NCBI RefSeq assembly: GCF_963678635.1
Contig: NC_087062.1
Span: 65,240,647-65,304,646 of the forward strand
Source of the DNA: Symsagittifera roscoffensis
Lineage: Eukaryota; Xenacoelomorpha; Acoela; Convolutidae
Length of the DNA stretch: 64,000 nucleotides
Direction: 5' to 3'
Shown here piece by piece: positions 26,101 to 35,759 of the stretch. The position numbers and the translations under genes are program-made. The notes under the pieces were generated by a model that saw nothing but the letters and a program-made list of their open reading frames with translations, was not told the origin of the DNA and made no database searches. The stretch's first letter is position 1; every line of letters begins with the position of its first letter.

Positions 26101-29100
26101 TCTGGACACAAAACTAAAGTTTATCAAACTAGAAGTAATTCACGCTTTTTACTCCACTTGCATGTTTGTTCTCGGCGGTTGTAATTTGCCTTCCATTTAA
26201 TAAAGGAATTTGAAGAGAACTTGAAAATAAACAAGACTGTTCCTATCAGAGCAAAGCCAAGATTTTTCAGACTGCCCTTTAAGATCTATGGAATAAGATA
26301 CGTTTTTAAGAAAATTAAAAACAGACACAGAGGCGAAGCCGAGCTTAGCACCACTTGCAATACAAAAAAAAGTCGGATAAAAATTTGAAAACAAAAATTT
26401 TCGCAAAAAATTTTTCCGAAAACTTTTTTCGCTCATTGGCGCAATATCGCCATTTAACTGATATAATATATGCCAAAACCTATCGAGCCAAAAGAAAGGA
26501 AAAGAAAAAAAACAAAAAGCTGAAAAAAATGATGTCAAGAGAAACTTGAACTAGAATTTCTATTAAAATTTTAAGCCTTTTTAGAAAGGAATAGAAATTA
26601 AGTCACTTCGCAGATAAAAGTAGGTCGAAATCATTTGGGCGGAAAAAAACTTTTAAGCAAAAAATAAACAAAAGATACGAAGCCAAGGTTAGTAAAATTA
26701 CTAACAGCAGTAGTTAATCAAAACTCTGAACGCAGCTAAATGGTAACTTGCGTACAGCAAAAAAAAACAATTCTACGATGTTGCAACTAAGCCGATGTTG
26801 CAACTAGATTTCATATGAAAAAGATACCAAGACAATGGAAGGTGAAATAAACATCGAAAGAAAATTATCCAAACGATAACAAAGATGAGCAAAACCTTGG
26901 CAGAAACCCTCAAAGACGAAAAAAATCAACAAGACTTAAGTTAAAAAGTCCCCTTCAGCCTCAAAACACAGACACTCGAACACAAAATTTTTTTCGCTCA
27001 TCGGCGCAATATCGCCATTAAACATGAAAACATAAGCACACCAATAATAATCCGACAATGGGTTTTTTAACGCAATCAGATTCGAACCCAGGACCTTTGC
27101 CGTTACCTACAGACCAAGCACAAAAATTTGAAAAATATTCCACAAATCACGAAATGAAAAGTACAAAATGATGTAATTAGCCTCTACCAGCATAATAATA
27201 GTTCCATTAATTTGCTTCACATTAAAATGGAACGATTTTTGAGCCGGATTAAATCGCTGATCACGCGATAAAAGAACGAAATATATCGCACGTTACTTGC
27301 ATCGAGTTAGCAATTTTCAAGCCACAAAAACGTTACAAAAAAGCACACCTGAAATGTATTTTTGAAATGAGCTCAGGGCGTCAATACCTTTCAGATAGTA
27401 TGAAATTTGTCCAGTTAAAGATTCGAAACTTCCCTGAAGAAAGAAACCACACCCAGCACAAATACTCCATCTCTTCTCCAAAAGTCGGAAAAATAACCAA
27501 ATGAAACCGCAAAAAATCATTTTGAGTCAAACCGCAAAAACTACACCTTGAAAAAAAGGGAATTTAAACATAGCCAACTTGAAGTTGAAAAGGAGTAATG
27601 AACGCACGGAACCCAAAAAAAAAAACGTTTCGCATTTCAAAGAAAAAAGATATGCTCTTAAATTTCTTTGAATTTCAAGAACAATTTATGATTGATGTTT
27701 TTTTGGTAAAATTAACCCAAGTTGAGAAAACTGGATCAATAGGTTAATTTTAAATTGCGCTGAAAAATCTGATATTCAAATTCCACTTTCGAAACTAGAA
27801 GTCGATCACGTTTGTCGTGAGCTTTACATTTTTGCTGTTCGATTGTGGAGTTTGCCTTCTTTTTAACAAGGAAAATGAATTGAACTTCAAGTCAAACCAC
27901 GAAAAATCAGAACTGAGCGTGAACCATTTATTTCTTTTTCCTGAAAAAAAATCACCAAGACCTATATAAGAGTAATACTCACTACATACATTAATCTCGA
28001 AAACACAACCTAAACCAGTAAAAACACACCTCATTCAGTAGCACTTGAAAATGACTTGGGTCATTAGGCAGGACTTGAAAATTTCAAATCGTTATTTTCG
28101 AAATTGGGTAAAACCGTAAGGCTATCGACTGTTACATTTTTGATGCGATAAATCTCTCATACAAACTAATCTATACTTATGCTACCCGTTTCAAGTAGTA
28201 AAAACACAATGGAAGCCTTAATGCCTCCCGTTCCTCTTCTCAACAAATTTAGTAAGACGAATTTCCTGACAAAAAAGGCTCACAAATAAAAACGTATTTT
28301 TTTTACAATAACTCTCCGGAATATCTAGACTACACCTAGCTTGCAAAACAAAAATTGTTCTGCGAAAGATTTTTTTTTTGGAATAATGGCCTGTTTGAAC
28401 ACTTTGGAAGTAACAGACCTGAAGATAACAAACACGCTGCCGCGATAGAGCCTTGCGAAAGTTTGATGCATATTTTTTTACCTGGTACTTATTGACTGAG
28501 TATACATTGAAGTGATGCTTCTGTAGGTTGTTCAGTCTGTTTGTGGATCGAGAGGAGTGTCTGATTCGGAATGAGTACACTGTGTCCCCCATACACCCTG
28601 AGTTTGAGTCTGGGAAGGAGAGGAAGCACACATTTGACCTCTCCTTCTGTTCAAGCGAAATGTGAGGTGGGTAGATGTGCTAAAGATAACACAACATATC
28701 GAAATAATAAAATCATTTAAGTTACGCAAATGTACAGGCTTTTCAGGGCCACACAAAATCATGTTCATCATAAAATTAAATGTAACTGGGCCATATTAAA
28801 CGAGGATAGCCGGTTCCTGAGCAAGAAGCACAGAATGTCCCGACCATAGTCTTAAACGATTACATAAAAAAAGTTTTTTCAAATTGATCCAAAACGTTTT
28901 TTTTTCAAATTAGTGTCGTTTTATCGGCATGGTGTGATAAGAGGAGCTGAATGAAAAAAGACAAAAAAAAATTTGTTTTCAAAAAATGACTTGAAAAAAC
29001 GAAAATCGAAAAAATATTTCACTTTTTTTTCTTCAATTTTTTTATTCCATAAAGGCACTTAAATACTCAGAACAACTGGTGTTACTCGTGTTTTGAATTA

Positions 29101-31143
29101 ATCTATTGTAAGCTAGTTCAAATGGTCGGAACAAAAATTTCATTTTTGATTTTTATTTTTTTAGGCATATGGTGACTGAATTAGTCGTAAAACTGCAAGA
29201 AAGATAAAACCTGCAAAAATAACATAAATTTTGCAAAAGTAAAAAAATAAATTTAAACTGTGGTGAGTTTAAGAGGTCAGCCAATCAATTTTTTCTAGTT
29301 TAGTCTGAAAATTACAAATATTCCCGATAAAGTACTATTTTTCCCGAAACTTGGACAACTTTTTGAAACTTATTTTACGAAAAAAGACCGGAAGAATCAT
29401 TTTATTCAAAAGATATATACAGAGATGCGAAGCGTTGAAGGCGAGACGAATCGGAGCATTACAACGCAAGCGCAGCATTGCACGCTGGCGAATAGAAAAT
29501 GAGACGGAAATAGCAAAATAGTAAAAAAAAACTTTCTTGGGAAATGATAATAATGTCAGAAAAGTCTAATAACACACCACAAGTATTAAATAAGCTTTCA
29601 GTATTTACCAAGCGGCCACTAAGCCAACAACAAGTGGATAGACGCCCATTAGTCGAAAACAAAAAAAAATCCCATAAGAAATTGTTGTCATAAAAAATTT
29701 TCAACTCATTAACTTTGAAATCTTGCAACACACTATGCCTAAATTTTTCAAAAAAATCAATACTTTTTGCCTTTAAAGCGACATAAAAAGGGTAACTAAG
29801 CCGATAAAACATAAGCCGACAAACTATAATCAAACTATTCAACTTTTCCCGAAAAAATCAATTTCAGTCACGAAAAAAAACGACCCGACCGTGAATCGAA
29901 CGAACCTCAAATTATAGGGTGCAAACGCAGTTGCATTACCTCCAGACGAAGTGAAAAGATGCCTGGAAGTTGCCACGGTTCGATGATAAAAGCAACATCA
30001 AACTATTACTAATTTGTAAGAAAAGTAGTTAATGGGAAAAAATGTTCCCGAATACAAGACAATTGCTCTTGCAAGTGTAGTTAGCTCAGCAAATGAGTAA
30101 ACTGCACGATAATTATAATAGGATTTATATACATAAATTTCCTGTCCTTTAGCCTGGAAAACTGAAATGTTCAGACCAATTTTTCTCGACACTGTGATAA
30201 CCTTTTCAATTTGTTTTGGAATCCGATTCACGACTAATAGGGATTCAATATGATGCCACATTTACCCCTTGAGAGCTTTCCTTAAGATACATAAACTTAA
30301 TTGGAAAGCAACACTAGTTAATCCATAGTTCGTTCGCTTCACTTCGTGAAGAAGACCAAAATTAATTTTTTTTATATACCGAATTAGCAATACAACATGA
30401 GAAACCGCTTTCTTTGTTAGGCAATGCTCCTAAAATTTTCTAGTAGTCTAAGAGACACAAAAGATTATTTCTACTTGTTGCAGCAATACTAATTCATAAA
30501 GTCGCTAGTACACTTTTAGATAGCACCAAACAAATAAGCTAGCTTTAGAGTATATCAAACATACCTCGATTGTCTGCCCTAATTCGACGTCAAATGTTAC
30601 AACTGCGATACAGTAGATCCACTGATGCATTCTATCCCACGGCAACTGTATCTTGTTCACATGCCCGCTTACAGATGCAGCTGTACTCGTACCAGCAGGT
30701 GTAGGAGTTTGCGCATTTCCAGATGTCTCAGAGTTCGGATTCGACTCCGCAATTTGATTTGTAATATCCAAGGTCTTCTGGTGCATTTCTATTCGGTCTA
30801 CTTTGTGCAAACTATGCATTCCCGAAAAGTTTGGAACTGAATGTGTGCGATCAAAAGAACTATTTGGTTGAAAATTTCCATTTGAGTCAGGGTTAAACTG
30901 ACTAACATCCACGTCATTTTCATATTCGTCATGAACATCTTCGCGATCCGTCTTTCCTTCATCTATTAAATCAGACGAACTTGGTTCAAGGTTTGTATCG
31001 TCTTTCTCCTCGTCAGAAACTTCCGCATGATTTTCACCAGGACTTTCCTCGCCTGGATCTTCGATTGAAAGTTCTTCTACATTGAGATCCACATTAGATA
31101 GGGAGGACGAAGCACGTTCTAATTCATTGTCTTCGTTCTCCAT
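8194..31143 (-). CDS. DENND6: DENN domain protein DENND6, Rab14 exchange factor
   Basis: Twelve exons: 31143-30565, 28679-28482, 24846-24766, 17340-17155, 16932-16720, 16635-16574, 16403-15943, 13951-13892, 13828-13674, 12681-12518, 8750-8648, 8466-8194. All junctions are GT-AG in matching phase; total 2535 nt, 844 aa. DENND6 proteins activate Rab14 on endosomes and control recycling of surface proteins. Landmarks in order: [111 protein letters not shown] and [14 protein letters not shown], each with a vertebrate DENND6 counterpart. Residues 1-165 are an acidic extension absent from vertebrates, and a Ser-rich insert sits in exon 7. An in-frame TGA upstream fixes the start. Least certain junction: the exon 7 donor (GTTTAT at 15942), chosen because it avoids a stop and fits the phase. 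Confidence 0.88.
8825..9320 (-). repeat. Repeat family A copy with internal tRNA-like box
   Basis: Lies in the DENND6 intron right next to exon 11. Its left end, CACAGAGGCGAAGTTGCAC, is the boundary shared by other family A copies. A B-box-like GGTTCGAACC sits at 9047-9056, with an A-box-like TAGCGTAGAGG on the minus strand near 9090. The whole segment is about 85% like 23080-23355 plus 24416-24560. Confidence 0.6.
9700..10045 (-). repeat. Repeat family A copy with internal duplication
   Basis: A segment of about 115 bp (GAATCGGAAAATTTCCCGAT... to ...AGCAGACAAATAATCAGCCGA) occurs twice in tandem, at about 9738-9830 and 9833-9925. The right end resembles a tRNA A-box region when read on the minus strand (TGGTCTGAAGGTAATG near 10015-10030), as in the copies at 14870, 27110 and 29950. 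Confidence 0.5.
10183..10340 (-). repeat. Repeat family A tail fragment
   Basis: Carries the family boundary GAGGCGAAGCCGAGCTTCGCA followed by CATTTGCGATCCAACGCAAG. The rest of the copy is not recognisable. Confidence 0.45.
11665..11718. repeat. 27-bp perfect tandem duplication
   Basis: The 27-mer beginning AACATGGCCAACTGACAG occurs at 11665-11691 and again at 11692-11718 with no mismatch. It is intronic, and the identity implies a recent slip. Confidence 0.85.
11925..12015. repeat. Three short direct repeats GTTCGACAGTGGTGTT
   Basis: The 16-mer GTTCGACAGTGGTGTT occurs three times within about 90 bp (near 11933, 11968 and 11995), inside a family B repeat copy where other copies carry it once. 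Confidence 0.8.
12890..13550 (-). repeat. Repeat family A copy
   Basis: Begins with a GCACTATTGCAAGCTAGCGAATAG stretch shared with 29470-29500 and 10225-10250. It contains the CTAAGCCGATAAAGCATAAGC motif and ends in a decayed tRNA-like segment near 13490-13545. Intronic. Confidence 0.5.
14015..14885 (-). repeat. Repeat family A copy, long form
   Basis: Starts at the family boundary (CACAGAGGCGCAGCTGATC, then CACCACTTGCGATGCAAA). The body has AAGCCGA repeats, and the tRNA-like end is at about 14825-14880. Similar in length and order to 26325-27125. Confidence 0.55.
15060..15640. repeat. Inverted copy of family C plus family A boundary
   Basis: 15060-15270 is the reverse complement of the family C segment at about 3340-3500, including GTACCACAAAAAATCATCGG and TTCAGTCGTGATTCGAA. 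A family A boundary (ACACAGAGGTGAAGCTGCG) follows at 15604. No coding exon in between. Confidence 0.5.
17341..20702. repeat. First part of DENND6 intron 3: family B/C repeats, no gene
   Basis: Family C remnant at 17640-17760 and family B copies at 17950-18130 and 18280-18400. A further AT-rich block at 19200-19720 holds overlapping open frames on both strands but no motif. I see no gene. Confidence 0.45.
20711..21019. mobile_element. Non-autonomous hAT MITE
   Basis: A 309-bp element flanked by a perfect 8-bp target duplication, ATATATTC (20703-20710 and 21020-21027), the hallmark length for hAT elements. Ends are CAGGGGTGAAAT (left) and CAGGGGCGGATC (right, read inward). It contains a long cytosine run near 20737-20751 and GC-rich blocks unlike its surroundings. 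It lacks transposase sequence. The 179-codon minus frame crossing it is an artefact. Confidence 0.9.
21489..21560 (+). pseudogene. tRNA-Leu(CAA)-like relic
   Basis: TTTGGCCGAGCGGTGAAG matches the A-box region of class II tRNAs. A 5-bp anticodon stem (TTGGT/ATCAA, one G-T pair) encloses TTCAAGA, which reads anticodon CAA. A weak B-box (GTCAAATCTC) follows. The acceptor stem ends do not pair, so this is a decayed tRNA gene or a SINE head rather than an active tRNA. Confidence 0.45.
21571..23079. other. Middle of DENND6 intron 3, nothing recognised
   Basis: Intron sequence of more even composition than its flanks. No long frame, repeat match or RNA gene was found by eye. Confidence 0.4.
23080..24565 (-). 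repeat. Repeat family A copy split by a LINE
   Basis: 23080-23355 and 24416-24565 together match 8825-9320. The left half opens with CACAGGCGAAGTTGCAC, and the right half holds GTCGCAACAATTGCATCGCA. The middle is the LINE fragment at 23357-24415, so the repeat was present before the LINE landed. Confidence 0.75.
23357..24415 (+). pseudogene. 5'-truncated non-LTR retrotransposon, RT C-terminal half
   Basis: About 1.06 kb inserted into a family A repeat. It starts inside the reverse transcriptase at the FADDTKL catalytic box (motif C, 23365 on). The downstream thumb region is typical of CR1/Jockey-type LINEs: [32 protein letters not shown] and [15 protein letters not shown]. Frames shift at about 23545 and 24105, and a 25-bp local duplication (TACGATAGCCTCTCA core) lies at 23606-23642. 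The 3' end is an AATAATAATC-type tail at about 24398-24412. The surrounding sequence suggests a short target duplication around AATA. Clade is not resolved. Confidence 0.8.
25000..28480. repeat. DENND6 intron 2, repeat-filled
   Basis: Family B copies at 26090-26210 and 27755-27900; a long family A copy at 26325-27125. The tRNA-like end of that copy carries a good B-box (GGGTTCGAATCTG on the minus strand, near 27065-27078). No further exon is needed: exon 2 joins exon 3 in phase and gap-free against vertebrate DENND6. Confidence 0.55.
28800..30290. repeat. DENND6 intron 1, repeats A and C
   Basis: Family C copy at about 28800-28880 (TAGCCGGTTCCTG, AGCACAGAATGTCCCGACCATAG). Family A copy at about 29415-29965, with a tRNA-like end near 29890-29960 on the minus strand. 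Family C remnant at 30190-30270. No gene. Confidence 0.5.
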
Positions 31144-31832
31144 TTTCGTACCGTTTAACTCAAATAAAGTACTTCAAACAGAGTCAAGTCTGGTTCAATT
31201 TGCAATGTACAAGTACATCGTATTAGTATCTATCGCAGTGGTGGCATCTATTCTGAAATAATTATAAAATTATTAAGAGCAAATAAAAACTGATCACATC
31301 TGCTAGGGAGGTTGCGGTATGTGCTGATTAATAAATAGTACTCAAGTCAATTTTTCATTTTCAGCTCCGATTTATTGCATATTGATATTCACATGTTTTC
31401 AAACTAGGGATTAAAATCCTGTGTATGGCCTGTGTTTTTCTAACTCGTTTTTGAAAAATATCGTTAAAACATCTATTGCAACAAATTATTCAAAATTAGT
31501 AACTAACATCATACGAAACAATAATAGCCCCATGGGACAGTATAATCAAAACTCAAAAGCACAAAAATGAAACCAATCACAACTTGAAGCGCACGTAAAA
31601 GCACCCAGTCAATTCATCGCAAGTTAAACAAAACTATTCCCGGATTGAAAAAACTGTATGAAAAATGAACTATCAAATTTTGTTTTATTTTGGCCAAAAA
31701 CAATCAGGTAGCACGGAAAGTCTAAACACGGAAAGTCGAAGGCTTTCAAGTGTTGTCAAACCACAATTATGTTAATAAAGCAATTTAGTTGACTGGAACC
31801 GATCATTGCTTAAATCGTTAAATGATTGTATT
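31144..31832. other. ECT2-DENND6 intergenic spacer
   Basis: A 689-bp gap between two minus-strand genes. It holds the TTATTTCAG acceptor (AG at 31253-31254) lying 109 nt before the DENND6 ATG. No gene or clear promoter element seen. Confidence 0.45.
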
Positions 31833-34430
31833 TCACCCAAAATTGTTTCTTGAAAGCGACACACTGCTTTCAGCCAATGACGACGTTCGATCGGGTAGCG
31901 TTCGCTTTTTCACTTCCGTGCACGTCCTGTCGTCATAATCCAGGCTCGACGTCAAATCCAGGGTACTAACCAGTTTCCTTGAAAATAGAAACCCTCGACT
32001 TGTACTTCTAACAGGAGTAACTGCGTTCATCAGGGTACTGACTCTTGGATTAATAGACTCCTTGGTGGTATTAAGTGCCTTGCCAGCACTACCCGTAAGA
32101 GCCTGAGATACTTTCATGGACGTCTTTTTAGCCACTTTTGAGATGGCTTTGCTGATTATTTTACTAGATCCCTCTGTATTCAAGTCTAAGTTAAGTTCAC
32201 TGGCTGGGATAATTGAGATCAGGTTCTCAGAGTCGGTTCTCATTTGAGTAATACTCATCTGCTGTGCGATTGTTTTTATAAAGTGAGTCTTCTCTGAAAT
32301 GGCCGAGACGTTGAACGCGAACAACTTTTCAGTGCCCTCAATCTGCGGTTTGTAGATGAGCGCAAAAGACGAAGAAGGGACATCGTTCGCATTTTCAATG
32401 TCATATATCCCTTTTACTTGTCCCAAACTTATAACCGCGAGATATTTACAACTCTTACTTTGAGGAGTTTTTGAAACACTTGGACTTTTAGTTGGCTTAC
32501 TTCTCTTTTTGGCGACTAAGAGACAATCTGAAAAAAGAAACAAACAAAGAGTCTCGGTTCTTACAGTAATCTGTCCCGATATTTCTACTGCATCTACACT
32601 TGCTATCAGCTGACGATGTGAAGATATAATCACAGCAGGTATGTTTTCAATTGTGTTTGCGATGCTCAGCATTTCAAGTCGACTTTCAGTTTTCCGCTTA
32701 TCTTCATTGATGTGACTAGTAACTTCTTTCAACTTCTCAAGTGCCTCTTCGATAAACTTATGATCAAAATGGGAAGCATCTGTCTTTTTAAGAAGATCAG
32801 TTACAAGCAACAGAACACTCGGAAGTCTTTGAACCGGTCGAATGAACAAATCACCAAGACTTTGTCGTCCACACTCCGGTTTTGTAGCTCTAACTTTGAG
32901 AAAAGCATGGAATCGCGGATTGCCTTTGTCTGCTTTATCGAGCGTCTCTTTGGCGATCTCGAAAAAGTTCACGAAAGGAGGGTACGATTTTTGTAAATCG
33001 TCGATGGATTCAAGGAAAATTTTACCTATTGATACATCTTCATTCCAGTTGTTAACGATGTGAAACAGTTTCGACTGGATTTTGGAGTGCACTGCATGCA
33101 GATTCGGCAGTTTGTCAAAAATAGTTTTCCGGTCTTCGGTATCTATCAGCGGGTTTCCGTTAGCTTCTTCAGCTTCAAGCGGCTCCTTAAACTCCTTGAT
33201 AATTGTTTTCAGAATGGAGAGATAATTGGTCTCTGTTTGATACAATTCCATGATTATTCCGTGCCTTTTTGTTCTTGGAATCAACTGACTTTCTTCAACT
33301 GTTGGAGTGTTCAACCCAAATTTCTGTTCTGACAACCCTGGTTTTGAAATCGTGGGCGTAACATTATCTCCTAAATTAAAATCCGGTGAATCATAGACGA
33401 CCGATCCCGATTCTCCAAAGCTGTCAAGATTGGATATCGCAGGAGAAACTGGTGAGTTCTCATCGTGAGCCAGCAAAGTAAAATTATCTTGAAGTTTCCT
33501 TCTTTTGGTCTTTTTAGTGTTCGAGTTGTTTGGTCCGCCTGACCGAGGGGTTTTGGCTTTTTGAAGCAAAGGAGTGTTCGTTTTGTCAACGAATGGAAAC
33601 ATTTCCGGTCTCGCAAACACCTGCATCTGCACACTTATCCAAAACCACTCAGCTCGGACAAAGGTCAAAGAATCGTCGATACTCGATGATTCTGGGAATG
33701 AACAAATTCGAGCATCGTCGACTACCACTATGTTCAGTTTGGAATCTTTCATATCCACAATTTGAGCACCATTATCAGCTGCAATATCCTCCATGTGACC
33801 CTTTTCATCCTCGGAGAAGCCGTACATTGCAAGCTTGCAATTGTAGAATGGAGACAGCCGATATTTAGACGAAAATGACTTTTCCAGTCCGGAAAACAAA
33901 TGCTCATCTTTTTGTGCCCAAGACTGGTGTATCCATTCAGTTGACATGATTTCACAGCCGAGAGAAACTGCAAGTCGATATTTTGGAGAAAAAGTATTTG
34001 CGGCAACCAAATGGGTTACCTGCAAAGACACGTCTGACTTCACACGAGCACCCATTTTTATTGCATACGATATCAATTGATCTCCCTCAGATTCTTCATA
34101 GATGCCAGTAAGGCAAATCACCGCACCTTCAAGTGCCAGGCAATACACAGGTTTACCCGGTGGCTCAAAACTTCCAGGTTGAGTCGCTGCTTTGAACAGC
34201 AAATATGGAGGTCCGATAACTGCCTGTTTTTTCGCATGTCTAAGTTTTCTGTAATCAGACCCCTCAAAGTTACTAACAACGTATACTTCAACGTCAGGGC
34301 TATCCGACTCGAAACTCCGAAGCAACTCAACATCTAAACCAAGAATCTGCGCTGCTTGGAGTATCTCTTTGTCATTGCAGAGGTCATCTCCAACAACGCC
34401 TAGTGATATCAATGCATCACTTTCGCTCAT
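31833..34430 (-). CDS. ECT2: ECT2/Pebble Rho guanine nucleotide exchange factor
   Basis: An 865-aa protein in a single exon. ECT2 activates RhoA at the equatorial cortex to start cytokinesis. Domains in order: three N-terminal BRCT repeats (about 45-110, 101-172 with WIHQSW, 195-278 with EWFWISV), a hinge with several S/T-P sites and a basic nuclear-localisation run KKTKRRK at 306-312, a Dbl-homology domain (about 388-578, LYQTETNYLSIL and DLFIRPVQRLPSVLLL), a PH domain (about 600-726), and a basic Ser/Thr-rich tail. Length is close to vertebrate ECT2 (about 880-915 aa). A TTGTTTCAG acceptor sits 15 nt upstream of the ATG. An upstream ATG 7 nt earlier opens a 6-codon frame overlapping the start. 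Absence of introns contrasts with its twelve-exon neighbour DENND6. Confidence 0.93.
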   Translation of the reverse strand: MSESDALISLGVVGDDLCNDKEILQAAQILGLDVELLRSFESDSPDVEVYVVSNFEGSDYRKLRHAKKQAVIGPPYLLFKAATQPGSFEPPGKPVYCLALEGAVICLTGIYEESEGDQLISYAIKMGARVKSDVSLQVTHLVAANTFSPKYRLAVSLGCEIMSTEWIHQSWAQKDEHLFSGLEKSFSSKYRLSPFYNCKLAMYGFSEDEKGHMEDIAADNGAQIVDMKDSKLNIVVVDDARICSFPESSSIDDSLTFVRAEWFWISVQMQVFARPEMFPFVDKTNTPLLQKAKTPRSGGPNNSNTKKTKRRKLQDNFTLLAHDENSPVSPAISNLDSFGESGSVVYDSPDFNLGDNVTPTISKPGLSEQKFGLNTPTVEESQLIPRTKRHGIIMELYQTETNYLSILKTIIKEFKEPLEAEEANGNPLIDTEDRKTIFDKLPNLHAVHSKIQSKLFHIVNNWNEDVSIGKIFLESIDDLQKSYPPFVNFFEIAKETLDKADKGNPRFHAFLKVRATKPECGRQSLGDLFIRPVQRLPSVLLLVTDLLKKTDASHFDHKFIEEALEKLKEVTSHINEDKRKTESRLEMLSIANTIENIPAVIISSHRQLIASVDAVEISGQITVRTETLCLFLFSDCLLVAKKRSKPTKSPSVSKTPQSKSCKYLAVISLGQVKGIYDIENANDVPSSSFALIYKPQIEGTEKLFAFNVSAISEKTHFIKTIAQQMSITQMRTDSENLISIIPASELNLDLNTEGSSKIISKAISKVAKKTSMKVSQALTGSAGKALNTTKESINPRVSTLMNAVTPVRSTSRGFLFSRKLVSTLDLTSSLDYDDRTCTEVKKRTLPDRTSSLAESSVSLSRNNFG

Positions 34431-34689
34431 TGCTCATTCAGTAAACTGAAACAATATCGATGTAAGCGAAAAGATTGTGCTAACAATTTTGCTTTGTTTA
34501 ATATACGTTTTGATTAAAATATCCCTGCTTTCGACGTTCAGTCGGGCGTGCAACCCGACAGCACTCTCGACTCACTCTTTCACTTGCGATTCACTGATTT
34601 AACGGTTCACACGCTTTTTTGTGCTACTTGCTGTTCCAGCAATGACTTATTTATATATTATACCTTACAAAGTTAGCTAAATATTTGAA

Positions 34690-35752
34690 TTACTAGCGGG
34701 TAACGCATCTCCGGAGCTTCGAAGTTGACAACACCCAACTACAGGGTTGATAAACTCAAACTATGTATGTTTTTTATTTAAGTTTTTTTTTCAACTCAAA
34801 TTTTGAAAAACCATACAATTTTGTGAAGTTTTTTTATATCTAAGTTCTTTGAAAATTTTCAAAACGCCAGAAAAAAGTCATATCTCGAAAACTAAAAGCA
34901 ATTGAGCAGTCGCATTTGGCGGCAAGATTCGCAACTCTGAGAGTAGTCTATAGCCCCCCAAGTACAGGGTTGGGAATTTCAAATCTTCAAAAAAAAATTA
35001 TTTCATTTTTTCTGAAAATTTTTGAATAAAAAACAACAAAAAACGTCATTTCTCGAAAACTACATGGATTTGACCAGTCATATTTAGAGGCAAGATTCAC
35101 ATTTCTTGAGAGTACTCAGGCAGCACACAACTTCAGAGCTGTGAATTACAAAATTTGAAAAATAATTAATTTAGGTTTTCTGAATAACTATTGAAAAAAT
35201 CACAAAAAACGTCATATCTGAAAAATTACGAAGATTTGAGCAGTCATATTTGGAGGCAAGATTTGCAACCCCTGAGAGTACTCGGACAGACCCCAACTAC
35301 AGGGTTGAACTTACAAATAAAATTAAATTTTCTGAAATTTTTTGAAACAAATCACTAAAAATGGCGTATCTCAAAAACTACGAGGATTTAGGCAATCAGA
35401 CTTGAAAGAAAAATTCTCAATTTCTAGGAATACCCAGGCAGAGCCTCACTATAATTTTGCGAACTTCAAACTTTACAAAAATTTTTCTGTTAGTCCTTGA
35501 AACTTTTAAGAAAAAGACTTAACAATCGTCACATCTCGTAAATTATGATTAGTTGAGCAGTTGCATTTGGTCGCACAGTTTGGAGCTTTTATTTTCTGAG
35601 GGTACCATAGCAGTAAACAACTACAAGGCTGCGATATTCAAATAAAAAAAATCGTGAAACACGTCATTTCTCGAAAAATACCAAGATTTGAGCAGTCAGA
35701 GTTGAAGGCAAGAATCACAATCTTTGAGAATACTCAGACAGCACCAATGCGC
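34690..35752. repeat. Satellite array, about 165-bp unit, six diverged copies
   Basis: Each unit contains CGTCAT(A/T)TCTCGAAAACTA, then GATTTGAGCAGTCATATTTG, GGCAAGATTCGCAA, TGAGAGTACTCAGGCAG and CAACTACAGGGTTG. Anchors for GAGAGTACTC-like motifs fall near 34936, 35105, 35272, 35425, 35592 and 35722, i.e. spacing 130-169 bp. Copies are clearly diverged. The right edge of the array abuts an LTR fragment. Confidence 0.8.
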
Positions 35753-35759
35753 CATTCGA

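Noticed and set aside
27317-27520. Minus-strand frame with possible splice sites inside DENND6 intron 2
   Set aside because: Its residues do not fit DENND6, and the true next exon (24846-24766) matches the family closely.
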